Assembly (NCBI GenBank): GCA_001683735.1
Contig: LUGG01000002.1
Span: forward strand, 372,001 to 436,000
DNA length: 64,000 nt
Source: Grifola frondosa
Taxonomy: Eukaryota; Basidiomycota; Agaricomycetes; Polyporales; Grifolaceae
Reading direction: 5' to 3'
Shown here: piece after piece, positions 46,732-56,971 of the stretch
How the letters are laid out: each line of letters opens with the position of its first letter
Numbering within the stretch: position 1 is the stretch's first letter
The notes under the pieces: generated by a model
Told to the model about the DNA's origin: nothing
What the model saw: only the letters and a program-made list of their open reading frames with translations
The model's database searches: none
Made by a program: the position numbers and the translations under genes

Positions 46732-47658
46732 ATGTCACAATCCATGGACTCACTTCCCGCACTACTCAAAATTGCTGCTCTCCTTACGACCGGCATATCC
46801 GTCCATGCCTCACTTTCACCACCAAATCCCCCAGCTCCCCCTAAACAATGTATTGACAAACGCACCGTCTTTGAGCGCTGCGTCCGCTATGTGACCTTCT
46901 GCAGCAAGGTGCGTCCATGTCCTGATCATCGATATTCGCTTGACGGTGCTCACACCTCGATCCAGATGATGGTTTGGAGCGAGACTACGTGCGACATCCT
47001 AGCCACCTTTGCGGAGGCCTATCCCTCGCTACCTGTCTCGCCACTTCTTTCCAGAATACTATGCTCCTCATCATCCTCCTCGACATATCTCCTCAGACTG
47101 CATCCCATTCTCCTCTGCGGTTCTCTGTCCACGCTCTTCGGCGCGATTCTCCGCAGATCATGCTTTCGTACTCTTGGCTCTCTCTTCACCTTTGAGCTCA
47201 CCATTGTCCCTTCGCACACGCTCATCACTTCCGGCCCATACTCGTATGTCCGACATCCAAGTTACACAGGCATCTACATGACGCTGCTCGGTGCTTCCGC
47301 AGTCGCGCTTGCACCTGGAGCTTGGCTACGGGAATGCTGGCTTGCTGCAGGCAGATGTGCCCAGGGACACGCCCTCGCTGCGGGGGTAGCCACCATCACC
47401 ACTTACCTGGGCGTGAACTCTTCTGGTAAGAACATGTTACTGGAGGATGCCCCGGGCACGCATTGCGAGGGCACAGGGTTCGGCACAGGCCTTGCGTGGC
47501 TCCTGCTCGCGTTCTGGACAGTGAAGGTTGTATACGCACTACGTAGCACCAACCGTCGATTGGGGACAGAGGACGCGGAGCTACACCGCACTTTCGGCGC
47601 AGAGTGGGAGACGTGGGCGGAGAGGGTGCGCTGGCGGCTCATCCCCTGGATATATTAG
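46732..47658 (+). CDS. Isoprenylcysteine carboxyl methyltransferase (ICMT) family membrane protein
   Basis: Multi-pass ER-type membrane enzyme of the ICMT/PEMT-like family; true ICMTs methylate the C-terminal prenylcysteine of Ras-like proteins and pheromones. Start ATG at 46732 (MSQSMDSLPALLKIAALL). Hydrophobic helices are visible at 46760-46820, 47090-47170, 47280-47330 and 47480-47540. The family motif SGPYSYVRHPSYTGIYMTLL lies near 47230-47285, and the C-terminus RTFGAEWETWAERVRWRLIP matches the FG-x-E-W/Y ending of the family. A probable 57 nt intron 46909-46965 (AAG|GTGCGT to CAG) has no stop and is a multiple of three, so both forms are in frame. Several basidiomycete paralogues of this family are not proven ICMTs, so the substrate is open. 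Confidence 0.75.
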   Translation: MSQSMDSLPALLKIAALLTTGISVHASLSPPNPPAPPKQCIDKRTVFERCVRYVTFCSKVRPCPDHRYSLDGAHTSIQMMVWSETTCDILATFAEAYPSLPVSPLLSRILCSSSSSSTYLLRLHPILLCGSLSTLFGAILRRSCFRTLGSLFTFELTIVPSHTLITSGPYSYVRHPSYTGIYMTLLGASAVALAPGAWLRECWLAAGRCAQGHALAAGVATITTYLGVNSSGKNMLLEDAPGTHCEGTGFGTGLAWLLLAFWTVKVVYALRSTNRRLGTEDAELHRTFGAEWETWAERVRWRLIPWIY

Positions 47659-49647
47659 AGTTGACGTCGGGTGGTGATTGCGCGTCTGATGAGGTAGCGA
47701 GCACAGGGAAGAGGGACAGTCTCTGGACAGATTTGAACTATTTCATTGTTTTCGGACTATGCAATGCAGACTAGAATATGTGAGCCTTTTCGCTGCGCCA
47801 TCCGCGTCACCGATCCCAGTGTCGACCAGGCCAGGAGAGGTGAGTCACTTACGGCAACCCCGTGCGGGGACTTCTGACGTCGCCGCACAGGCAGCGCAGA
47901 CGCGCTAGTTACGGCATGACAACGGCACTCGCACCCAAGTGTCAGCATACTGAGTCGAACTCCGCGTGGATACCTATGTTTCTACACAAAGTGAGTACTC
48001 TCAGACGACGTCTGAAAAAAATAACTTGATGTCGTTGAAGCGAGGACTACTCGGTCGTCGCACGCCCGGCTCGGATAGATCATACCGCCGCCGAGCCAAG
48101 GTGCCTGCCTGAGAACCTAAAGCCACAATAAGGAAGACGAAGATCAGGAGAAGCACCTCTGGCCTGCAGACCAGGTCACAAGCTGAAGTTACGGGGGATC
48201 CATGGGAGAATTCGTCTGAAGAAGTCGGTTTATACATGGAATCCGTCTATGTTTGGGGCGCCGGACATCGGGTCCTGTTGCGTTCTGTCGTTGCCCATCA
48301 TCTGCCATTCATTTACCAGGCCATTGGATCGGTTGGCAAGAATTGCGAAGATGCTACTTATATGGAGCAAGGAGCGGTAGAAGGCATAATGGCATCGAAC
48401 ACGCTAAGTACTCACTCGTGTATCCCAGTTCTTCGACATCTGACTCGGAAGCAAAACGACCTTAAGGAAATATGCGAGAATTCCTACGAGTGTGAGATAT
48501 GCGACTGGACATTATCGCCCACGATGTCCACTTGAGAGTTCTCAAGGCTGCAATACGGAGCTAAGACGCCATTCTCAAGAAGCACGATTCATGAGCTCGT
48601 TCAATAGCCTGATCTATTTAGCAAAGGTGAGCTGTAACATTATGAGAGAAGCAGAGGTTACCCGTGAATTAGGTGGCAAAAACGTTCTTTCCACTCGAGT
48701 TGTATATGGTTATAATGAAGGCAAGCCGCATCACCCAAAGTGATTGAAGCTGCGTGCGCTCGGATAGACACTGAGTGCGGCGCCCGAGATAACGATGCTT
48801 GCGTACGATCTGCGGAAAGATAGAGATTGATATTGACCCGCGGCTAACAGATCGCGTCACGGCTGGCCGATATGGAGTACATTACAACCATTTCAGTCAG
48901 TCATTGACCCCAAATCGGATATGGCAGAACTACACAAACGAAATTGGAGTTATAGACGCTTTTACTAAGGGTGAACTCGATGGTGTGAATACGAGATAGA
49001 CAGGGTAAGAGCGAAGCGCACCTATATTGATGTAAAGTGGTAGTTTCAACCCTCAGCGCATCTTCGGTACGATCAATCGCCGCAGCAGCAACGGTGTGCC
49101 AGCACGCCGGCGGCAGGCTTTCGCTTGACGCAACTTCGCCAACATGATCGTGACCAGTGAGATATGCTCCTGCAGACTTGGAAATGTTAATTTATGAAAG
49201 TGGTGAACGAAGATAAGCTTCATACCTCCAATATCTGTATTGAAAGTCATTCATCTTATAAGCACACAGACGAAAGTGTTAGATTAGTACGGAGAAAGCA
49301 GCATTGCCAACACGATCGGACGCAGAAATGCTGATTGTCTCCACTCGCACTTGGGAGTGGTAGCAACACAGCTCGAGTATGTCTGAAAATAAGATAGATA
49401 TCCGAAACCGTCTTGTAAGTTATTACCATTTGATGCATTTGATGCACGAATAATTATCACGCTGGTGTCAAGTTCCAAATTCCAAAATCAGGAGCCGGCG
49501 GCCTTGGAGAGCGATATGGAATACATGAATTCCAAGCTGATACATCTGCGGTTGATACAATAAAATACAACAGAAAAATCACTCAATCCACCAAAACACT
49601 TCGCACAGCGAGAAGCAATGTAACTCCGAACGCAAGATGACCACGCA
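47659..49647. other. Gene-poor region
   Basis: About 2 kb. The only frame of interest is 48001-48237 (minus), 78 codons, with a possible transmembrane stretch VLLLIFVFLIVALG, but there is nothing else to support it. A 99-codon plus frame (48236-48535) is unrecognised. Confidence 0.35.
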
Positions 49648-50721
49648 CTAAGCAAAAGTCGGATATGGGGCAGTCCTGTGACATCGCAGCGCAGGGGCGA
49701 CCGTACGACATCTATGCACTCCATGGTCATCGTTACGTGTTTGCCTTCTGGTGGGTTGGGGTACTACTCTGGCGACTTTCCACGTGGGTGGGGAGGATTG
49801 AGAATTGAAAGTGTCCTTGCGCATCGCTGCGGCTGCGGCATGTTGCTCTGCAAGTGTGCTGTACCCCGCCGCGGCGGTACTGGACAGGCGGCGTGCCCGG
49901 CATTCTCCCACAGGGTAGGCATCGTTGGTCCTCGCGACATACAGGCCACGGCGTGGAGAGCAAAGGTGGATACGTTGACGCAAGTGATCGCCAAATGTGT
50001 ACCGGTGACAGCACTCGCAACTGATAGATCCGACATTGCAATGAATCTGTGCGACGTGCAGCAAGAGGCTGGGAGCATCCGTAAATTCTTGGAGACACCA
50101 GCAGCTGAATAATGCTGTGTTACGGAGTGGTGCGGCCGGGAGGTGGTCGTGAGAGTGGCTCCATTGGGGCACAGCGGGGTATTCGGTGAATTGGTGTCGC
50201 GAGTACGGAGGGGGAGGGGACACAAGCTGTTCCAAGTGCTCGCGATGACGAGCCGTTTTGGAGGTCCGAGGTGGTGGATACTCCAAAAAGGGAAAGGGCG
50301 GCGATGTCGTCGATACAGAGGTTGAAGAAGGCGGCAAGGGCAGTGATGATGGCGGGTATGCAGATGAGGGGACCGGAGGGGGATTGATCGTCGTCGTCAC
50401 GTCCTTTGACGACTGGGTACCGGAGAGTCCGGCGCGGGCCTCGATGTGAGTGGGGGTACTGGCGGCGCGGGGTGGATAAGCGGAAAAGGCGGAGGGAAGC
50501 GCGCATTCCTGTGAGACGTAGAGTGCATATTCGTCGACAACGTACGCCGACGATATTGGGCACTCAGAGTGCTGAGACTCTGGAACAGACGAAGTGTCTG
50601 TATGTGATGGCGGATTGTCAACATATTGGGGTCGTTGTGTGGGAGAGTTGCGCGAATGCACTGCGCTCGGGCCAAATATCACATCACTTGGCAAGCTCAA
50701 GGCTTGCGCCATTTCGTGCAT
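49648..50721 (-). CDS. C2H2-like zinc-finger protein
   Basis: Intronless frame of about 357 codons from ATG 50721. The N-terminal two thirds is Pro/Ser-rich (INPPPVPSSAYPPSSLPLPP) without domains. Near 50100-49960 two zinc-binding-like units occur: FSCWCLQEFTDAPSLLLHV with a following QIH, and SCECCHRYTFGDHLRQRIHL. Spacing is not the textbook C-x2-C/H-x3-H, so the call is tentative. The tail is basic (VPQPTRRQTRNDD). The pattern resembles the other zinc-finger gene at 55275-56186 only in general layout. The N-terminus is shared with 42452-43030. A transcription-factor-like role is inferred. Confidence 0.5.
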   Translation of the reverse strand: MHEMAQALSLPSDVIFGPSAVHSRNSPTQRPQYVDNPPSHTDTSSVPESQHSECPISSAYVVDEYALYVSQECALPSAFSAYPPRAASTPTHIEARAGLSGTQSSKDVTTTINPPPVPSSAYPPSSLPLPPSSTSVSTTSPPFPFLEYPPPRTSKTARHREHLEQLVSPPPPYSRHQFTEYPAVPQWSHSHDHLPAAPLRNTALFSCWCLQEFTDAPSLLLHVAQIHCNVGSISCECCHRYTFGDHLRQRIHLCSPRRGLYVARTNDAYPVGECRARRLSSTAAAGYSTLAEQHAAAAAMRKDTFNSQSSPPTWKVARVVPQPTRRQTRNDDHGVHRCRTVAPALRCHRTAPYPTFA

Positions 50722-51643
50722 AGCCAACAAACGTCAGGGACAGCGTAAAAGTCGTGCTCCTTAGAAGACTGTTGTGGAGAATTGGAGGTGAAAGGAGTCG
50801 CGTCGGGGAGGGGAGGGCAATGGGCAGAAGCGAACACAAAGTAGGCCCCAAGAGGAAGTCCAAAAATGAGCGGACTCCGAAATTCCACAACAGAACAGGG
50901 AGAAGGTGCGCATCATCAACACCAATACCGATGCACGTGGAGTAATCGCTTTTCGTGTAGAGCTCTTCTGTGCCTTTCCATTGGAACGGCGGCCTGTAGC
51001 TCGATAGCACTCTCCCGTTACATGGTAAAAGATATCCAGCTGGAGGCCACAACATCGCTCCCGCGTTCGGTGCGCCACCGACGCGCCTCTCAACTCGCGC
51101 CTTTTCTGGGAACAAAGCCAGCGTCTCTATCAGTCGCTGTGCAGCATAAGGAAAACGCGGCGCTCGGAGAAGGGTTTTGCCATCCTGCCGTTCCGTCCAC
51201 TATGAACCCTCTTGATCAGTACACGGGGCTACCCTGATTCGAGCCATCACACACCTAGAATGGACGGCCAAGGCGCGTTTTCATGCTCTGATAGTGCTTC
51301 TGACTCTCTGTCGTCCATAGTCCGGTTGACTGGATTCCCGCTTGTTCCATTCTCTGTTCCTGTCACAATAATCGCAATATCCTGGTAGATGGTCAGCTTG
51401 TTCAAGCAATCATGGCTGGGCCAAGCCGCAGGCGTAATTCTTACAATGATGCGCATGTTCTGAACCACAAGTACTTCAGGCTTTCATGTTGCACATTAGT
51501 TCTTTCGAACAGGACAGATTACAACGCTGCTGATTCCACGCACGGGTGGGTGTACAGTAACACAATGTGGCCAAGACGTCGCTGGCGACCGCGAGCTTGC
51601 ATATCCAGGTTTTTATATAACGGCATGTCTTCCTGGCTCTCTG
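50722..51643. other. Intergenic region
   Basis: Upstream side of the zinc-finger-like gene. A 143-codon minus frame (50684-51115) overlaps its start in another frame and has no support. Nothing recognised. Confidence 0.4.
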
Positions 51644-52473
51644 TTAACGATGATGCGTCATAACCCGACGGAAAAATACTGCAGGTGTATGAGGTTGCGG
51701 TGAGCAGAGCGGCAATATTAACATGGGAGACGACTTACATTTGTCTATGTGATTGCTTCTGTAGAGCTCTCTAACTGTACTCCGAGTCACCGATGCATTC
51801 AATAAAGGGCTGGTGAATACTGGGAAGTTCACAGGACTTCGGTGAGTCCCAGAAAACGCCGATTCCGAACGCACAAGACCTAAGGTAGCGTCAATGACCG
51901 TATAGTAATTACCGGACGAGAGAATCACAGGAAATAATGAAGATCCTTCTATGCCGACATTCAAATCGAGGAGCACATCTTTAGCAGTGCGTGCTGTGAA
52001 TACGTATCTTCGCTGTTAGGTGGGATGCTTAGGCAGAATAAAGCGGACATGCGCTGTATCCACGGAATACCAACAGACATTGAACAACACATCCATATTT
52101 GGCTCCAGTCTGGAGTCCAATATGTATGTGGTGTTCGATCCCACTGCTTGTGACAATGGTCTGTCGACATGTCCGGCTGCTATGCAACCTCCATGCATCT
52201 GACACGCAACATTGTCTGTGCCCATCCATCCCATCATCTCGGTCAGAGTGAAAGACCACTAACGGAAGCTGATGATGACGTCCAGCAGGGGAAAGGCGCA
52301 CACAGTACCTTGAGCATTACCACAATTTTCCATGGACATGCTTGCGCCCGCATAGAGAATACTACAGGCAGCGCGTCAGGATAAGCGGCGAGGCGCGTGA
52401 GCCCAACCGGGGACCCGTCCTCGCACGTCCTCGCTCTCGTGGGTGTCACCAGACCATGCCTCCAGTTCTCCAT
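51644..52473 (-). CDS. Possible spliced gene, unrecognised product
   Basis: Two minus-strand stretches read like coding sequence: HVDRPLSQAVGSNTTYILDS to NMDVLFNVCWYSVDTAHVRF (52180-52020) and DVLLDLNVGIEGSSLFPVIL to SPLLNASVTRSTVREL (51980-51770). They can be joined by short GT-AG introns (for example near 52310-52260 and 52030-52000). N-x-S/T sites suggest a secreted or luminal protein. I do not recognise the family. Start and end are guesses from open frames. Confidence 0.25.
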
Positions 52474-53948
52474 TCCCGGCGGTGGCTATTGAGCGGATCC
52501 GTGGCAGCCATATTAACGCAGTCTCGCGGGAGGAGCTCGTGCATTCACCAGGATCATTTCCTGCCGAGGCGGTTCATACTGCACCAAAGGAGGTTCAGAT
52601 GCAGACGAGCCGGCAGCTGTTCCCAGAGTCAGACACGCAGATGGCTGGCTCCGCTATCCGCTGAGAATGCCATAACCAGAGTCCCACGAGTTACCAGCAC
52701 AGGAAGAATGTGCATGGGAGTTTGGAAAACTTGGACACGCTCGAGCAAAATGGCCAAACAGGCCGCTGTCACGAAATTCCCAACGTCACATCTCGTCACA
52801 GCTTGGGCAACAACGTCCTTATGGTTTTACGTTCTTGAATTTGCGCGCAGGACGTTCGTGCCAGTGAGCCTTTTCCTATTTACTTGGGCTTATTCTTGAG
52901 GTACAGTATGGGGCCATAGGATGGGCACGATCTGAACTTGAATGCACCGGCTACTCTCCAAATTCACGCGCATCCGTGTAGAGGCGTGTAGGCTATCGTC
53001 ATTATTCAGGTTTGCGGTATGAACGAGCTAACAATAAATTTTCCCATAAAACGGGTGTACGACTTGGACGCCGTGCTTCCAGCGGTAATCACGCACACTG
53101 TGTCTCGCTGCAAGTTCTGACTCTTCTCCGACTTCGCTCCCCAATTCAGCATACCAGGTGGTGTCCCCGTAGACTCACTGAACCGAGCTCATGCATCTCG
53201 GCGGGTACGCTTGTTGCGTTCATCTCACGTGGTGCAGCACGCCAGCCGAGGGCCAGCGGGTATACGGACACGTCTGCAGATACTATGGCCGGCCGGACGC
53301 GGCCCCCTCATCCCCTGCATGGACACGTGCAGGCCGTTCTGTGCGGGTAGTCCTGTCCCAGAGCTCTTAAAGGGAAGAAGACATAGTGCACGGACGCGAG
53401 CGGCCTCGACGCTTATTTCGAAAAGCCGTATTGACGGGACGAGCGAACACTTGTCACGCAACTATATGTCCAGTACCGAACTTATTCCCATCACATGAAG
53501 AGTACCAGGTTGACGAAGCCCGCTGGCTTAGGGCGGTTGCGTCGCGGGAGACCTTTCCACACATACGAGGCGTGATCGCGAGCGTGATCTGCGTAACGGC
53601 CCTCAAGCCTGTGACGCGACGCGTCAAGAAGCGTTCTCGATCATGCCTAGTCGAATGCAACTCTATTTCGTGTACATATACCGGGATAAATCGCTGCGGT
53701 TACCAGGAATGGGGCCAATGCACTATGGGTGAGCTTGGCCTTCAGCACAACTCAGTGCAATTCGTGTTAAAGCATGGCCCTCGTGCTGCATCGCCATAAG
53801 CAGCCGTCCAAGTGTGCGTGTTTTCGAACATGACACCCTCCCGCCGTGACTAAGTACACAAGCACAGACCTTCCATACTTCGGTATATCCACGCTGACAC
53901 ACAGGGCCGTTTATACACCTACAGCGCGACCATCCACTCACTCGCGGC
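52474..53948. other. Non-coding part of duplicated block A
   Basis: Downstream flank of the membrane-protein pseudogene. From about 52540 it aligns with 60585-61740 of block B, for example CAGCTGTTCCCAGAGTCAGA (52615 and 60667), GAGCTCTTAAAGGGAAGAAG (53360 and 61260) and GTGATCTGCGTAACGG (53584 and 61484). Plus-strand frames here are not conserved as proteins between the copies. Confidence 0.5.
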
Positions 53949-54644
53949 TCACGCCTTCTCCTCGACCTGCGCGCCCTTCTCCGCCGCGTCCGACGCTCCC
54001 GATAGGGAACGCCCACCATCCCCAGAACATCGACAGCACGGTCTGGTAGTTCGCCTGCTGCATGGCGTCAGCATCCACCCATGCCCACACCAACCACCCA
54101 GCGCACCTTGGTCGAAGCAAGCGACGCGTACCAGAGCACGCCGCACGGCATGAATCCCGCTGAGCAGACGAGGTTCCACAGCCCCATGTACCTGCGCGCG
54201 GTCAGCCACCCATAGCAGAAAAAAATACGAGGAGAATGAGGGACCCATCAGCCGAGACAGCGGAGGTTGGGCACCCACAAGCGGCGCTGCACCTCGAGCA
54301 TGAAAGGAGGACGTGCGGGGTTCAGTAGACGGCGTCCGTTATCGCGGTGGGTGGCGTAGCCGGGAACCGCGTAGTCATACCGGTGTGGCCCATGCTGCAT
54401 GCTGGTTAATGTGGGTGGAAGGGAGCGGCGCAGTCAGACCGTCGGGAGGCGGTAGCGACGTCAAGGCCCGGGAGCTGGTTGAATAGTGCACCGATGGGGT
54501 GGAAGAAGGGCACGGGGCGAGTCGTAGAGCGTGCCACGAAAAGGCGGGCGCGAAGGGGGTCGTGGTATTGGAATTGCGCATGGCACTCGGGACATGGAAC
54601 TCAAAGATGGCGCCAGGAATGGACTCACGGATAGGATAGGTCAT
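53949..54644 (-). pseudogene. Deleted copy of the multi-pass membrane protein gene
   Basis: Matches 61845-63274 at both ends: TYPIRESIPG and FEFHVPSA at the start (54644) and KGAQVEEKA at the end (53949), with SVLSMFWGWWAFPIGSV nearby. The middle is missing: sequence corresponding to about 62400-63065 of copy B (roughly 660 bp, encoding most of the central transmembrane helices) is absent between about 54430 and 54400. Remaining parts show further frame and stop damage. A non-functional relic is the simplest reading. Confidence 0.75.
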
Positions 54645-55225
54645 TTTCGTGCACGCTGGCTGCAGGACATCGAGCTGAGCGATGGTCTGTTGCGCATGGT
54701 CCAATTTGTAGTCAGCGCATAGCATGGTCAGACGTGCTTCGACTACTGATCATAGGCCAGGACTGCGTCGCCTAGGAATATTTGTTTCAAATGTATCGTC
54801 ATACTTGCCACGTACCGTGTCAGTATCAACTCGAATGATCCCTGCGCTATGCGAAGAGAAAGATTCAAATAGTCACCAATTTAATAGACCAGATGAGACC
54901 CAGTGCTCGTACATTGAACAACCGCCTTTTCTTGAACAAACCGATCTCGTGCGACGTCTAGCAGGCTCAAGCGTCGGATGTCGAGTACGAATGCCTGTAT
55001 TGAAATACAGTTCTCCATCTTCCAAGCACAGTCGAGCGTCTGAATGTCACTCTGGTGTCACAAACTCGGGCAGGACGGAAGACAGCAGCACGTTATTCAA
55101 ATTCCAAGCTCGATCCCACAAAAAGCAACAGACGATGAAGCGTTAAAACAACAGCGGGGGCGATGTCAATACACAACAGGAACACGAACAGAACCAATCA
55201 GCAAACGACAAAACTGCACATCGCG
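54645..55225. other. Spacer in block A
   Basis: About 580 bp between the membrane-protein relic and the zinc-finger gene. Its counterpart 63275-63914 in block B is alignable near the ends (for example TTCTCC.TCTTC.AAGCACAGTCGAG at 55011 and 63727). No gene. Confidence 0.45.
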
Positions 55226-55274
55226 TCAAGCACGACCGCCCTTACGACCGCCCTTGCGCCTCCGTTTCACTGTC

Positions 55275-56186
55275 TCACCACTTACCCGCTTCGCCCGCCG
55301 GCGCCTTCTTGTCGCCCGAGCATAGATGGAGGCTTTCCTCCCAGTCAGACGCGAACTTGGTCCCGCAGCGTGCGCATGCCATGCACGACTCCAGGTGGCG
55401 CGCAATGCTATCCTGGCGGTGCGAGGTGCCGCACCGCGGGCACGGCACGTGGATGAGCTTCAGGTGTGTCCGAATAATGTGCTTCATGAGGCGTTTGTAC
55501 GTTCGTCCATTACAGTGGCCCCAGAAGCAGCGAGTGAGGCTCTCCTCGTGCTGGAGGTGGTCCGTGCGGACGTGGTCTCGACACACGCCTCTCGCCATGT
55601 GCTGCCCGCACTCACGCCACTTGCAGGTGATATCATCAACAAGCTCCTGTTTGTCGATGACGCGGTGTGTGGGATGCGAGGAATGCATCGCGTTTGGCTG
55701 GATGTCAGAGGTGGAGATGGTATCGTGGGTGCGGATGCACAGCGACGACGTTACAGGAATAGATAGAAATTGAACCGGCGCTGGGGGAGGATCGGTGCAG
55801 TACGCCTTGTCTGGGCATGACAACGGGTGGAATGCGAACGCGGGAGGCGCAGTAAATGTGGGTTGACACGGTACTGCGGGCAGGTATGGGTTCGGATGGG
55901 AATAGGGTGGCGTATCTACATGGTCCGCCACTTCATGTTGGGGCTGCCAGAAGACAAATTTTAGCCGCGCACATGGTGGCCGCTCAGAGCGTGACGCACT
56001 AGCGCGTCGAGGCTGGCAAGTAGAGGTGCGCGTACACGGCACAGACACGGTGGTGGGTGGTGCGATGGAATGCGGCGTGTCTGTGTTCGCGGGAGCCTCC
56101 GCGGCGCACCACGCATCGGGGTGATCATAGCATCCTGATCCTGGCTGTGGCGGCCGCTCGACGCCACATGACAAGGGACGCGGCAA
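55275..56186 (-). CDS. C2H2-type zinc-finger protein, block A
   Basis: Frame of about 300 codons. The N-terminal half is Pro/Ser/Thr-rich; the C-terminal part carries at least three Cys/His units: ITCKWRECGQHMARGVCRDH with VRTDHLQH, TRCFWGHCNGRTYKRLMKHI with IRTHL, VPCPRCGTSHRQDSIARHLE, then MACARCGTKFASDWEESLHL. A nuclear DNA-binding role is likely. The frame opens with a TTG at 56186, so the true start is either an internal ATG (about 55690) or an upstream exon. The C-terminus in this frame stops at 55275, but the neighbouring frame continues to 55226 as KRVSGETVKRRRKGGRKGGR, which matches the end of the copy at 63915; a single-base break near 55300 is therefore likely. Confidence 0.7.
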   Translation of the reverse strand: MPRPLSCGVERPPQPGSGCYDHPDAWCAAEAPANTDTPHSIAPPTTVSVPCTRTSTCQPRRASASRSERPPCARLKFVFWQPQHEVADHVDTPPYSHPNPYLPAVPCQPTFTAPPAFAFHPLSCPDKAYCTDPPPAPVQFLSIPVTSSLCIRTHDTISTSDIQPNAMHSSHPTHRVIDKQELVDDITCKWRECGQHMARGVCRDHVRTDHLQHEESLTRCFWGHCNGRTYKRLMKHIIRTHLKLIHVPCPRCGTSHRQDSIARHLESCMACARCGTKFASDWEESLHLCSGDKKAPAGEAGKW

Positions 56187-56971
56187 CGGCTGTGGGGTTT
56201 GTGAGGGCGGGGAGGAACTTGCGCTGTGTGATGCGCGAATAGGAGCGTAGATGAGAACATTTCAACCGGTGGACAAAGCATGGGACACTTACCTCAGGAC
56301 GGCGGGATTGATGGTAAAGTTCGGCAGCTCCGCTTGCGTCAATACTGCAGAATTTGAGCTTAGTAGGGCAATAAGTGCAGCGACGTCGATAACACCCGGG
56401 ACGCCCATGACTGGACAAAGGTGTACGCAGATGGAGTGCGAGAGGAGTGCGGGTTATTTTGTGGGGAGGGAGCAAAACGAACAGAGGGCCTTGCTTGAAG
56501 TTCAAACGCAGGAACACCCTGAAACAACATCTCCCAACAAAACAGAAGGAATCACGATTCCATATCATTTCACGAACATCGATGCACGTGCAGGGAGTCC
56601 AGTAGCACCCTCGCGTAGCATGCAGGCTCCGCGGGACGTGAAATGATTGACTCTGCACCCGCAGCCCGCCGACGTCCAATCTCTCCGCAACGCAGAACCG
56701 CAGAGTGAATGCACCAGGACGCTCGCTGGGTTGCGTCGAGTCCAACAGTCGGGGTCTCCGGCGCCGCCACGCGCCAGGCGTCGGTGGTCGCGCGCGGTCC
56801 ACTCCCTTCTAGGAACAAGAATGAGCGCGCTGGCGCGCACGGTGCAACCCAGCCAGCTTCCCGGGGAATCTCCTCCGCTCTTTCACACATAAACTCTCCC
56901 ATCACGCCGGAACGATAGCAAGACCAATCATTAGGCGACCACGCACCTCGAGCATCTAGGGTGTCCTTGTT
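56187..56971. other. Intergenic region upstream of the block A zinc-finger gene
   Basis: Likely promoter and possible 5' exon(s) of the zinc-finger gene (a minus-strand ATG frame begins at 56281). A long minus frame (56125-56802) is Arg/Cys-rich and unrecognised. Confidence 0.35.

Larger units (their letters stand above)
52540..56186. repeat. Segmental duplication, copy A
   Basis: Left copy of a tandem duplication with period about 7.9-8.7 kb; partner 60585-64000. Contains the deleted membrane-protein gene and a zinc-finger gene, both on minus. The right limit is unknown because copy B is cut by the window edge. Confidence 0.8.
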
